From: Bradyrhizobium sp. WSM3983
GTDB taxonomy: Bacteria; Pseudomonadota; Alphaproteobacteria; Rhizobiales; Xanthobacteraceae
Length of the DNA stretch: 64,000 bases
Reading direction: 5' to 3'
Assembly (NCBI RefSeq): GCF_000473045.1
Contig: NZ_AXAY01000006.1
Location: 62,001 to 126,000 of the forward strand
Below, piece by piece: positions 18,079 through 25,354 of this stretch (positions are counted from its first letter, which is position 1; each line of letters begins with the position of its first letter). Made by a program: the position numbers and the translations under genes. The notes beneath the pieces were generated by a model. That model was not told the DNA's origin and ran no database searches. It worked only from the letters and a program-made list of their open reading frames with translations.

Positions 18079-18777
18079 ATGGAGGCTGCAGCAAAAGTCC
18101 AACGCCAAATGGTGCGCCTGCGCGGGCGCTCCTACGTGGCCTTCGTGTTCGTGCCGACGGTCCCGATCCAGGACTGGCTGCTGGAGATCGACGCCACCAT
18201 TGCGCGCTCGCCGGGCTTCTTCGCCGGCCGCCCCGTGGTGGTCGATCTGTCCTCGGTCGATCTCAGCCAGTCCGGCATCGGCCATCTGCTCACCAGCCTG
18301 CAGGACCGCAACATCCGCGTGCTTGGGATCGAGGGCGTGGAGGAAGTGCGGCTGACGCCCTCCATGCCGCCGCTGCTCTCGGGCGGGCGCAGCTGCGTGA
18401 TCGAGCCGAGCGCGCCCAAAAAGCCTGAGGCGAAGGTCGAGACCAAGCCGACCTCGCTGCTGCTGGAGGCGCCCGTGCGCTCCGGCCAGACCGTGATCTT
18501 CCCCGAAGGCGACGTCACCATTCTGGGCTCGGTCGGCTCCGGTGCCGAAGTCGTCGCCGGCGGTTCCATCCACATCTATGGCGCGCTCCGCGGCCGCGCC
18601 ATGGCGGGCGTGAACGGTCACACGAGCGCGCGCATCTATTGCCAGAAGATCGAGGCCGAACTGCTTGCGATCGATGGATTTTATCAGACTGCCGACGACA
18701 TCGATGCGGCCTTGCGCGGCAAGCCGGCGCAGGCCTGGCTGCAGGGGAATACCATGCGAATTACAGCACTGAACTGA
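18079..18777 (+). CDS. minC: Septum site-determining protein MinC
   Basis: Inhibitor of FtsZ ring assembly, 232 residues. The N-terminal domain (about 1-105) binds FtsZ. The C-terminal beta-helix domain (about 130-228) carries the conserved run RSGQTVIFPEGDVTILGSVG, GAEVVAGGSIHIYG and LRGRAMAG, needed for dimerisation and MinD binding. It is the first gene of minCDE, 21 bp ahead of minD. Two CtrA-type boxes lie directly upstream. Length and motifs are normal. Confidence 0.97.
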   Translation: MEAAAKVQRQMVRLRGRSYVAFVFVPTVPIQDWLLEIDATIARSPGFFAGRPVVVDLSSVDLSQSGIGHLLTSLQDRNIRVLGIEGVEEVRLTPSMPPLLSGGRSCVIEPSAPKKPEAKVETKPTSLLLEAPVRSGQTVIFPEGDVTILGSVGSGAEVVAGGSIHIYGALRGRAMAGVNGHTSARIYCQKIEAELLAIDGFYQTADDIDAALRGKPAQAWLQGNTMRITALN

Positions 18778-18798
18778 CCAGCAAAGGAGACATTTCAG

Positions 18799-19614
18799 AT
18801 GAGTAAGGTACTGGTCGTGACATCAGGCAAGGGCGGGGTCGGCAAGACCACGACGACCGCCGCGCTGGGCGCTGCGCTCGCGCAACGCGGCGACAAGGTC
18901 GTCGTCGTCGATTTCGACGTCGGCTTGCGCAACCTCGACCTCGTGATGGGCGCTGAACGCCGCGTCGTGTTCGACCTCATCAACGTGGTGCAGGGCGTGG
19001 CCAAGCTGCCGCAGGCGCTGATCAAGGACAAGCGGCTGGAGAACCTCTGGCTGCTGCCGGCTTCGCAAACCCGCGACAAGGACGCGCTGACGGAAGAGGG
19101 CGTCGGCAAGGTCATCGACGACCTGCGTAGCCGTTTCGACTGGGTGATCTGCGACAGCCCGGCCGGCATCGAGCGCGGCGCCTCGATGGCGATGCGCTTT
19201 GCGGATGAGGCCGTGATCGTCACCAACCCAGAAGTTTCTTCGGTGCGCGATTCCGACCGCATCATCGGCATGCTCGATTCCAAGACCGTGCGAGCCGAGA
19301 AGGGCGAGCGTGTCGAGAAGCACATTCTCATCACCCGCTATAATCCCTCGCGCGCCGCGCGCGGCGAGATGCTGACCATCGACGACATCCTGGAAATCCT
19401 CGCAACGCCGCTGCTCGGCATCATCCCGGAGAGCCAGGACGTGCTGCGCGCCTCCAATGTGGGCACGCCGGTGACGCTGTCGAACGCGGAAGGTGCACCC
19501 GCGCGGGCCTATATCGACGCAGCGCGGCGGCTGTGCGGCGACACCGTGCCGATGCAGGTGCCGACGGAGCGCAAGGGCTTTATGGATCGTCTGCTGCGAC
19601 GGAGGGCTGCATGA
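18799..19614 (+). CDS. minD: Septum site-determining ATPase MinD
   Basis: Membrane-associated ParA/MRP-type ATPase of 271 residues that recruits MinC and oscillates under MinE control. The deviant Walker A SGKGGVGKTTT stands at residues 9-19; Walker B-like VVVDFDVGLRNLDL and the ICDSPAGIERGA block are intact. The C-terminal end GFMDRLLRRRAA is the amphipathic membrane-targeting helix. An AAAGGAG ribosome-binding site precedes the ATG. The stop overlaps the minE start by four bases. Confidence 0.98.
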   Translation: MSKVLVVTSGKGGVGKTTTTAALGAALAQRGDKVVVVDFDVGLRNLDLVMGAERRVVFDLINVVQGVAKLPQALIKDKRLENLWLLPASQTRDKDALTEEGVGKVIDDLRSRFDWVICDSPAGIERGASMAMRFADEAVIVTNPEVSSVRDSDRIIGMLDSKTVRAEKGERVEKHILITRYNPSRAARGEMLTIDDILEILATPLLGIIPESQDVLRASNVGTPVTLSNAEGAPARAYIDAARRLCGDTVPMQVPTERKGFMDRLLRRRAA

Positions 19615-19892
19615 GCATGGGTCTGCTCCGGCTTCTCCGCGGCAACAAGGCCTCTGCACCCGTCGCTCGCGAACGGTTGCAGATCCTGCTTGCCCACGAA
19701 CGCGGCCTGCGCGGCCAGCCCGATCTGCTCGGCGTGCTGCGTGAGGAAATTCTCGCCGTCGTTTCCAAGCACGTCATGCTGGATCCGACCAAGGTGATCG
19801 TGCGGCTCGAGCGCGGCGACGAGGTCTCGACCCTCGAGGTCGACATCGAGGTGCCCAACGATTTCGAGCGCAAGAAAGCGGCGGTCGCGTAG
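19611..19892 (+). CDS. minE: Cell division topological specificity factor MinE
   Basis: 93-residue MinE starting MSMGLLRLLRGNKASAPVAR. The N-terminal membrane-targeting and MinD-activating part ends near ERLQILLAHER; the rest is the topological specificity domain with ILAVVSKHVMLDPTKVIVRL. The ATG at 19611 overlaps the minD stop (ATGA), indicating coupled translation; a longer in-frame extension inside minD was rejected. A strong terminator follows 39 bp downstream, closing the operon. Confidence 0.97.
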   Translation: MSMGLLRLLRGNKASAPVARERLQILLAHERGLRGQPDLLGVLREEILAVVSKHVMLDPTKVIVRLERGDEVSTLEVDIEVPNDFERKKAAVA

Positions 19893-19931
19893 GGGACGCG
19901 ACTGAGGACGGCCCATTTGGGGTGGGTGAGA

Positions 19932-19969
19932 AGGCGGTCCGCTGGGCATAGCGGGCCGCCTTTGTTTTT
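19932..19969 (+). terminator. Rho-independent terminator of minCDE
   Basis: AGGCGGTCCGCT (19932-19943) pairs with AGCGGGCCGCCT (19950-19961), with one G-U pair and a 6-nt loop, followed by TTGTTTTT. Confidence 0.85.
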
Positions 19970-20094
19970 GCTGGTGCTCAATATCGGCCGATGTAATCGG
20001 CCGCGGGCGGAACGGGATTTGCGGGCAAATCGTTGTCTGGGACCCGCGGAGCGCCGAGCTGGGCGCCGCGGTATCCTCAAGCCGGAGAGCGCCC

Positions 20095-20280
20095 ATGATG
20101 TCCGAGGTTCAGGTCCACACCGTCGCGCGGCAGATGCTGGAACGGCACGGTTTCGCGGCGATCGCGAAGGCTGCAGAGCAGGCGCAGGCCTGCGAGGGCC
20201 GTGGCGAGGCCGACGAGGCCAAGGAATGGCGCCACATCGAGGACGCCATGAAGATCATCCGCGGTCCGCATCAGAGCTGA
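20095..20280 (+). CDS. Small hypothetical protein, 61 aa
   Basis: Helical, Ala/Glu-rich cytoplasmic protein (HTVARQMLERHGFAAIAKAA ... EWRHIEDAMKIIRG). Tandem ATGs at 20095 and 20098 sit behind GGAGAG. The composition and the regular helical pattern suggest a genuine conserved small protein of the kind frequent in Bradyrhizobium, but no family with known function was recognised. It stands alone after the min terminator. Confidence 0.65.
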   Translation: MMSEVQVHTVARQMLERHGFAAIAKAAEQAQACEGRGEADEAKEWRHIEDAMKIIRGPHQS

Positions 20281-20295
20281 TTCGCCGGAACCGGA

Positions 20296-20544
20296 TTAGC
20301 GCTCGCCTTGGTCGACGCCAGGCGGAGCCGGCTTGTGCCGCGTCTGCGGCTGTTCGCGCTCGCCGGTCTCCTTGCAGGGAAGCTGCTCCCACGATCCGTC
20401 CGCAGCCTGCTGATAGGCGCTGCAGGACGACGAGGCCGCCTTGTCCTCGCCCTTCTGGGCATCGGAATTCTTCGCGACGGCTGAGGCGGTCAGCGCGGCG
20501 CTGGCCGCGAGAGCACCGGCGAAAACGAGATGGGCAATTCGCAT
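20296..20544 (-). CDS. Small secreted hypothetical protein
   Basis: 82-residue protein with a signal peptide (MRIAHLVFAGALAASAALTA) and a hydrophilic mature part containing two Cys residues (SSSCSAYQQAADGSWEQLPC), which could form a disulfide in the periplasm, and a Gln/Pro-rich tail. The ATG at 20544 is preceded by GGAGACCC. A longer frame upstream is a shadow of the neighbouring gene. The function is unknown. It follows another small secreted protein gene on the same strand by 101 bp and may share its transcript. Confidence 0.7.
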   Translation of the reverse strand: MRIAHLVFAGALAASAALTASAVAKNSDAQKGEDKAASSSCSAYQQAADGSWEQLPCKETGEREQPQTRHKPAPPGVDQGER

Positions 20545-20645
20545 GGGGGTCTCCTGTTCGAAGAAGCCGCATGCTGGCGAGGATTGTGACGATTGTTGGC
20601 CGCGGCGAGGGTTCCGCCGCGGTGTGCTTAACGCTGAGGGAGTGC

Positions 20646-21038
20646 CTAGCCGCCCTTGCTGCGGATCAGGCCGGCGAGATTCGTCTTCTGCTTTTCGCAC
20701 CAGTTGCTCATGCCGAGCCGGCGCTGGTCGAGGTCGGTCGTCTGAGTCGCAACTGCGACCTCCGCCATAATGTCGTCGGACTGCTTCTCGCCCATCTTGC
20801 CGCCGGTGTGCATCCAGGCAATGGCCTTGCGCACCTGCTCGGTGGTGCCGTCGGGAAGCTGCATCTGCTGCGCCTTCTGCACCAGATCCTGGTAGGCGAC
20901 ATCCGTACCCGGGCACTGGACCTTGGCGGCGAAGGCCTGCAAAACCAGTGTCACATAGGTCGAGCGCGGATGGTCGTCAGCCGCTTGGGCTGGAGCCGCA
21001 ATCAGCAACAGGCCTGCCATCAGCAAAGGGGTGCGCAT
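20646..21038 (-). CDS. Small periplasmic hypothetical protein
   Basis: 130 residues from the ATG at 21038, chosen because GGAGGAG lies nine bases upstream and the signal peptide MRTPLLMAGLLLIAAPAQA begins there. The mature protein is helical with two Cys residues (KVQCPGTDVAYQDLVQKAQQ and SNWCEKQKTNL), probably disulfide-linked. No catalytic motif or named family was recognised. It lies upstream of another small secreted protein on the same strand. Confidence 0.75.
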   Translation of the reverse strand: MRTPLLMAGLLLIAAPAQAADDHPRSTYVTLVLQAFAAKVQCPGTDVAYQDLVQKAQQMQLPDGTTEQVRKAIAWMHTGGKMGEKQSDDIMAEVAVATQTTDLDQRRLGMSNWCEKQKTNLAGLIRSKGG

Positions 21039-21240
21039 CCTTGGTATCTCCTCCATTTTTTAGGAGGCTAGCGCCGGGCGGGCCGCTCCGCAATGGTCGC
21101 CGGCGCCGATTGTCGCCCCTTCGTGAGGTGCGCTAGATTGAGTCGTCCTTGAGCCGTCCCTGGTCCCGGAGAGCGACAGGAGCCTGTTCAGCGCACCGTT
21201 GGCGAGGCCAATGACCTCGTTCCGATGGTGCTCGCCGTGT

Positions 21241-21471
21241 TTAGCGGCGCCAGGCGGGCACGGGATCGAGTGGCGTGCGATAGACCTCGTTGTGATCGCG
21301 ATCGGTGACGCGCACGGCGCAACCCTTCCGCTGCAACTCAGGCTTCACCTGCGACAGCTCGGTGGCGAGCTGAACGGCGCGATCGGAAGCAACCTCGATG
21401 TCTTCGAGGATGATCCCGCCCTGGTTCTTGAACTCTTCACCAACCACGAGATCGAAGGAATAGTAAGGCAT
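21241..21471 (-). CDS. DUF6894 family small protein
   Basis: 76 residues beginning MPYYSFDLVVGEEFKNQGGI, then LEDIEVASDRAVQLATELSQ and VRVTDRDHNEVYRTPLDPVP. This layout is typical of the DUF6894 family, which is expanded in Bradyrhizobium and whose role is unknown. It is cytoplasmic, single-domain and monocistronic. Its upstream region (21472-21841) also holds a CtrA-type box and a probable small RNA on the opposite strand. Confidence 0.8.
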   Translation of the reverse strand: MPYYSFDLVVGEEFKNQGGIILEDIEVASDRAVQLATELSQVKPELQRKGCAVRVTDRDHNEVYRTPLDPVPAWRR

Positions 21472-21634
21472 CCGAATTCCCCGGTGCGTGACGATCCAAA
21501 ATTCTCAAACGAAGCCTTCAACGGAAGTCTTCAAAACATGCTGGATCATACCACTGAGTCGATATCTATCCGATGAACGGAGCGCGCAATCTCTGTGCTT
21601 ATGGCGCAGAAATGATGTGCAACGCTCGAGCGCA

Positions 21635-21649
21635 TTAAGATTTTATTAA
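21635..21649. promoter_or_regulatory. CtrA-type box (TTAA-N7-TTAA)
   Basis: TTAA at 21635-21638, seven bases, TTAA at 21646-21649. It sits in an AT-rich stretch just before a probable small RNA. CATAAG (21665-21670) could be the -10 element if the right half-site overlaps the -35. Confidence 0.6.
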
Positions 21650-21676
21650 ATATGTCGGCCTGATCATAAGGTATGG

Positions 21677-21757
21677 AATTGCAGCAGAACCGGGCTCCGG
21701 GAACCGGCAGCTGCAAGAGAAGGCCGGCGGCATAGATCCCGACGGCCTTTTCTCTTT
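21677..21757 (+). ncRNA. Candidate small RNA with two hairpins and intrinsic terminator
   Basis: No gene on this strand precedes the terminator, so it should end an independent RNA. Hairpin 1 pairs TTGCAGC with GCTGCAA around an inner CCGG/CCGG stem (about 21680-21715). Hairpin 2 pairs AAGGCCG (21720-21726) with CGGCCTT (21743-21749) and runs into TTCTCTTT. A CtrA-type box and a -10-like CATAAG lie upstream, placing a start near 21677 and a length near 80 nt. The ends are estimates, and the sequence matches no RNA family that I recognise. Confidence 0.5.
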
Positions 21758-21841
21758 GCGAACAGCGACGCATCACCGTAGTTGCACGGACTCACATCAT
21801 CACATCGAGTCGGACAGTTTGCGTTGTCGTTTGATGCAGAC

Positions 21842-22873
21842 CTAGTGCAGCGGCATCGGCGGACGCACGATCGGTCCGTCATCATCGGCAACAGCTTGCG
21901 TCGTCGCGACCGGTGGTGCCACCGGAGGCGGGACCGCGGCAGCCTGTGAAGGCGGCGGCGGAGGTGCAAGCGGCGCCGGTGAATAAGACGGCACGTAGGT
22001 GTGCGATGCGACCGGCTTCGGTTTGCGAACCGGCGGCGGCATCGGCGCCGGAGCGCGCGGCGGCAACGCAGACACGCGCGCACGCGGATCGACCGGCGGT
22101 TTCACCTCAGCGACCGGCTTTGACGCGGACGGCTTCGCCATCTCGCGGACCATCTGCTCCTGACCAGCCTTCAACTCGGCGATGTTGGCTTTGAGCTGCT
22201 CGATCTGCTGCGCCATCGCGGCGATGTCGCGCGTCATTGACTCCACTGTTTGCGTGGCATCGGGTTGTGTCGCTGCGGGCGCGGCAGCGGCGGTCACAAT
22301 CGGTGCTGCTGGCGCCGCGGTGGTTTGGTCGGTGGTCTGATCCTGTGCTACGGGCGGGGCCTCCTGCGCGGCTGCGACCGGCGCTGTCTGCGACGTCGAA
22401 GGCAGCAACGACGCAAGCGCCGGCGTCCATTCGGCGAGCAGCTGGTTTGCTGTGTCGCCGTGCTTCTCCCAGGCGATAGTGGCAGCGGCGCTGCCGCCCG
22501 CAAACAGAAACGTGACGAACGCACCACGCAGCCATCTGCCGGCGGCCGATCGCTTCGGCCGGCCGTGACCGTCGCTGGCCGTCACGCGCACGGCGGTGTC
22601 GACCGAGGGCGGTGCCGCTTGCGGCTCCAGGACAGGAGTGACCTTCGGCTCCGGAAGAATTTTGGGCTCCGGCATGAACTTCGGCTCCGGACGGGCCGTG
22701 AACTCAGGTGCAAGCCTCTTGAATTCCGGTGCAAGCGTTGGCGCCTCGCTGCTCAGGCGCGAAGCCTGCACCACGTCTGGCGAAATTTGCACGGCGTCGT
22801 GCGGATCGTTGTCTTTCATCGTGTCCTTCACGATCTCATCGACGATCTGCCGGCTGTTCAACGTTGCGAGCAT
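21842..22873 (-). CDS. Membrane-anchored coiled-coil, proline-rich hypothetical protein
   Basis: 343 residues from the ATG at 22873, which has AGGAG upstream. There is no N-terminal signal; a Pro/Glu-rich cytoplasmic region (repeats like PEPKFMPEPKILPEPKVTP, about 55-80) leads to one transmembrane helix (LRGAFVTFLFAGGSAAATIAW, about 110-130). After it come an Ala/Pro-rich stretch, a coiled coil (MTRDIAAMAQQIEQLKANIA, about 210-245) and a Pro-rich C-terminus. The layout fits a bitopic envelope protein that spans toward the cell wall. No function is known, and low-complexity regions limit recognition. Confidence 0.75.
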   Translation of the reverse strand: MLATLNSRQIVDEIVKDTMKDNDPHDAVQISPDVVQASRLSSEAPTLAPEFKRLAPEFTARPEPKFMPEPKILPEPKVTPVLEPQAAPPSVDTAVRVTASDGHGRPKRSAAGRWLRGAFVTFLFAGGSAAATIAWEKHGDTANQLLAEWTPALASLLPSTSQTAPVAAAQEAPPVAQDQTTDQTTAAPAAPIVTAAAAPAATQPDATQTVESMTRDIAAMAQQIEQLKANIAELKAGQEQMVREMAKPSASKPVAEVKPPVDPRARVSALPPRAPAPMPPPVRKPKPVASHTYVPSYSPAPLAPPPPPSQAAAVPPPVAPPVATTQAVADDDGPIVRPPMPLH

Positions 22874-23142
22874 CGCAACTCCTATGAAGCGCTGGTCGTC
22901 CGCATTGGCGCGAGCCGATCGATTGAATGGCCCATCTCGAGCCCGAAGTCGCACGAGTCCAGCCGGGTTTGACCAAAGCAAGGCGAGGCGATGGAGACAC
23001 TGCGACGTCTTCTGCTGTTTGTGGTGATGGAACCAGGTGTGCCGAACACGGGCACGTGTTCCGGGCTGCCTTGTTTTCAGCACGATTTGGGCAGCATCTT
23101 GTGGCGCTGGGGGCGCTGCTATCCGCTATCGGGGGGCCGGCG

Positions 23143-23796
23143 GTGCCAAAATCTCTACTCGCTTTGTTCGTGGTCGCCATGCTGCCGCTCGGCGGCTGCA
23201 TGCAGACGACTCTTTCGCCGTCGACGGATGCGAGCATGACCGCGCGCGACCGCCAGTTGCTCGCGCATACGCCGTACGCCCAGGCCAGCGTGCCCGAGCA
23301 ATATCTCCGCCACATCGTTGATTATCCGCGCAAGGAGCAGCCGGGCACGATCCTTGTCGATACCGACGCGCGCTACCTCTACTACGTGTTGCCTGATGGC
23401 AAGGCGATCCGCTACGGCGTCGCGGTCGGCGAGGAGGCGATGGCCTTCTCGGGCGTCGCGCGCGTCGGCCGTCTGGCGGAATGGCCGGACTGGGTGCCGA
23501 CGGCAGAAATCCAGGCGCGGCTCGGGCCGTATCCGGCGCGCGTGACCGGTGGCCCCGCCAATCCGCTGGGCGCACGCGGCATCTATCTCTATGTCGGCAA
23601 CAAGGACACGCTCTACCGCATCCACGGCACCAACCAGCCGGAATATATCGGGCAGGCGATCTCCTCGGGCTGCATCCGGATGCGCAACGAGGACGTGATC
23701 GATCTGTTCGATCGGGTGAAGCTCAACGCGACCGTCGTGGTGCTGCCGCCCGGACACAGCGCGCAGGTCGAGACGGGGCCGAGCTGGCGCGGGTGA
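23143..23796 (+). CDS. L,D-transpeptidase (YkuD) lipoprotein
   Basis: 217 residues from the GTG at 23143, chosen because a lipoprotein signal starts there (lipobox LGGC, about residues 16-19) and purines (GGGGGG) lie upstream; the in-frame ATG at 22927 would add a non-signal extension. The C-terminal YkuD domain has the catalytic HGTNQPEYIGQAISSGCIRM with His and Cys. Such enzymes make 3-3 crosslinks or tether outer-membrane lipoproteins to peptidoglycan. It is probably anchored in the outer or inner membrane, facing the periplasm. Confidence 0.9.
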   Translation: MPKSLLALFVVAMLPLGGCMQTTLSPSTDASMTARDRQLLAHTPYAQASVPEQYLRHIVDYPRKEQPGTILVDTDARYLYYVLPDGKAIRYGVAVGEEAMAFSGVARVGRLAEWPDWVPTAEIQARLGPYPARVTGGPANPLGARGIYLYVGNKDTLYRIHGTNQPEYIGQAISSGCIRMRNEDVIDLFDRVKLNATVVVLPPGHSAQVETGPSWRG

Positions 23797-23952
23797 GGCA
23801 GCCGATCTGACCTGTTGCTGTCGTCGCATCACCAAAGCTTGAATGATGGGCCGCGTCGATCGACGAGGCGGGCGCTGCAAAGGTGAGCTGCTTCACAGGC
23901 GCCTGGCGCCATTGGCGCTATGTCTCAATGGCTCGTTGCCATTGGAGGCATC

Positions 23953-24174
23953 ATGCAAGATTTCATTGATCATTTGAATGAGAACGACCGGCGCGTTGTA
24001 CGCAAATGGCGTTGGGCCACGCTCGGTTTCTACGGATCGATCCTGGCCGGACTGGTGCTGTACGCGGCGCTGCATTGGAATCCGGAGGTGAATTACGCCT
24101 CGGTCGATTCCGCGGCCCACGCCAAGCTCGCGGGCGCGTCAAGCGGTGGCGGACGCGCGCCGTTCGCGCCTTAA
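23953..24174 (+). CDS. Small single-pass membrane protein
   Basis: 73 residues from the ATG at 23953, preceded by GGAGG. A short acidic N-terminus (MQDFIDHLNENDRRVVRKWR) leads into one transmembrane helix (ATLGFYGSILAGLVLYAAL) and a Gly/Ala-rich outer tail. No family was recognised. It resembles in layout the small protein at 54753-54977, which also has a DRR-x-(Y/V)-RRW-like run before its single helix. Its stop overlaps the convergent gene's stop by four bases. Confidence 0.65.
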   Translation: MQDFIDHLNENDRRVVRKWRWATLGFYGSILAGLVLYAALHWNPEVNYASVDSAAHAKLAGASSGGGRAPFAP

Positions 24175-24605
24175 TTGTCAGGCCGGGCGATGCGCCATTG
24201 CAGCGTCGTGGCGTTGCCGTTGGCATCGCCTGGCGCCTTGTCGGCCGGTGAGGTGTAGAGCGGGCGATAGCGATACGCCCACATCTTGCTGCCGTCGTCA
24301 CGGTCGATCACGGTGAAGTCGCCAATGGCCTTGGCCTCGGCGGTCGCGGCGAGCGGGACCCAGCTTTCGGCGCACTTGCCGTTGCAGGTCGACGTCTTTC
24401 CGGTGGTGTCGCGCTCGTAATGGTAGAGCGTCATCCCCTTGAGGTCGACGAGCCTGGGACCTTGCTTGGTCAGGATCACCTTCGCAGGCGAGGTCGTGGC
24501 CTCGGGTTTCGGCGGAGGAGGGGCCTCGCCGCCGCCGTGGCCGTTCGCGAGCGCATGTCCGGCGGACAGCGCGATGACTGCGGCGGCAATGACGAACCTG
24601 AACAT
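24171..24605 (-). CDS. COG4315-type secreted repeat protein
   Basis: 144 residues from the ATG at 24605 with a signal peptide (MFRFVIAAAVIALSAGHALA), a His/Gly and Pro spacer and one copy pair of the COG4315/lipoprotein-15 motif: GMTLYHYERDTTGKTSTCNG with KCAESWVPL, and then WAYRYRPLYT. Two Cys residues in the CNGKC run probably form a disulfide. No lipobox was seen, so it is periplasmic or secreted. Its biochemical role is unknown. A TTAA-N7-TTAA box (24628-24642) stands just upstream of the start. Confidence 0.85.
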   Translation of the reverse strand: MFRFVIAAAVIALSAGHALANGHGGGEAPPPPKPEATTSPAKVILTKQGPRLVDLKGMTLYHYERDTTGKTSTCNGKCAESWVPLAATAEAKAIGDFTVIDRDDGSKMWAYRYRPLYTSPADKAPGDANGNATTLQWRIARPDN

Positions 24606-24627
24606 CCGAAGCTCCAAACCGGCAAAG

Positions 24628-24642
24628 TTAATCGCGCGTTAA
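24628..24642. promoter_or_regulatory. CtrA-type box upstream of the COG4315 gene
   Basis: TTAA (24628-24631), seven bases, TTAA (24639-24642), ending 23 bp before the start codon at 24605. It lacks the CC that usually follows the half-sites, so it is weaker than the minC box. Confidence 0.45.
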
Positions 24643-24792
24643 GCGCAGAATTAGGGGCGACGGTAGCAGCCGAAGGTTAGTTCCTGGTTTCGCGACACTG
24701 CGACAGATACGGGCAAAAACTACGGGGGTAGGCTCTTTTATGTTGACGCGTTTTCTTGACGCGAGCCGGTATCCACTTCGCTGGAAAACGCT

Positions 24793-25251
24793 CTAGCCCT
24801 CGCGCAAGGGCGCGCGGCTGAGCTCGTTGCAGGCGGCGATGGCCTTGTGCAGCAGCCGCATCAGCTCCTCGCTCTCCTTGGCGCTGAGGCCGCGTAGCAT
24901 GATCTGCTGGGCGGAGTCGACGGCCGGCGTGATCTTGCGCAGCGTGCGGCGGCCCGCGTCGGTGATTTCGAGCTCGCGGGCGCGGCGGTCGCGACTGCTC
25001 GCACGCCGCTCGGCGAGGCCCTTCTGCACGAGGCGATCGACCACGCCGGTGATGGTGGTCCGGTCGTAGGCGATCAATCCCGCGAGCGTGACCTGGTCGA
25101 GTCCCGGATTGGCCTTGATGGTCGCAAGTGCGGCGTATTGCACCGGGGTAAGGTCGAAGCCGGCTTCGCCGACTTCGGTCAGGAATACTGCCACCGCAAT
25201 CTGCTGGAATCGCCGCGCCAGGTGACCGGGCATGTCGTTGTTGTCTTTCAA
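24793..25251 (-). CDS. MarR-family repressor, MobR-like
   Basis: Winged-helix regulator of about 152 residues with the MarR core: FDLTPVQYAALATIKANPGL, the recognition part TLAGLIAYDRTTITGVVDRL, and the wing RRASSRDRRARELEITDAG. The TTG at 25251 has GGAGAA seven bases upstream; the ATG at 25233 is an alternative. The longest frame (to 25371) would run through the operator and into the divergent hydroxylase gene, so it was rejected. The divergent partner resembles 3-hydroxybenzoate 4-hydroxylase MobA, whose known regulator MobR is a MarR protein. Confidence 0.85.
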   Translation of the reverse strand: MKDNNDMPGHLARRFQQIAVAVFLTEVGEAGFDLTPVQYAALATIKANPGLDQVTLAGLIAYDRTTITGVVDRLVQKGLAERRASSRDRRARELEITDAGRRTLRKITPAVDSAQQIMLRGLSAKESEELMRLLHKAIAACNELSRAPLREG

Positions 25252-25287
25252 CGGATTCTCCGTGAGGGCGGCGACGGTGGGCAATCG

Positions 25288-25316
25288 TTGACAAGTATAC
25301 TGATAGTCAGCATACT
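25288..25316 (+). promoter_or_regulatory. Promoter of the hydroxylase gene with MarR-type operator in the spacer
   Basis: TTGACA (25288-25293) and CATACT (25311-25316) are separated by 17 bp. Between and over them lies the inverted repeat AGTATACTGA-TAG-TCAGCATACT (25294-25316), nine of ten positions matching. A repressor bound there would occlude RNA polymerase. The repeat also overlaps a TATACT that could serve the divergent regulator gene. Confidence 0.75.
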
Positions 25317-25354
25317 GAGCAATATCGAACAAGACGTCAACGGGAGAGGTGCTC

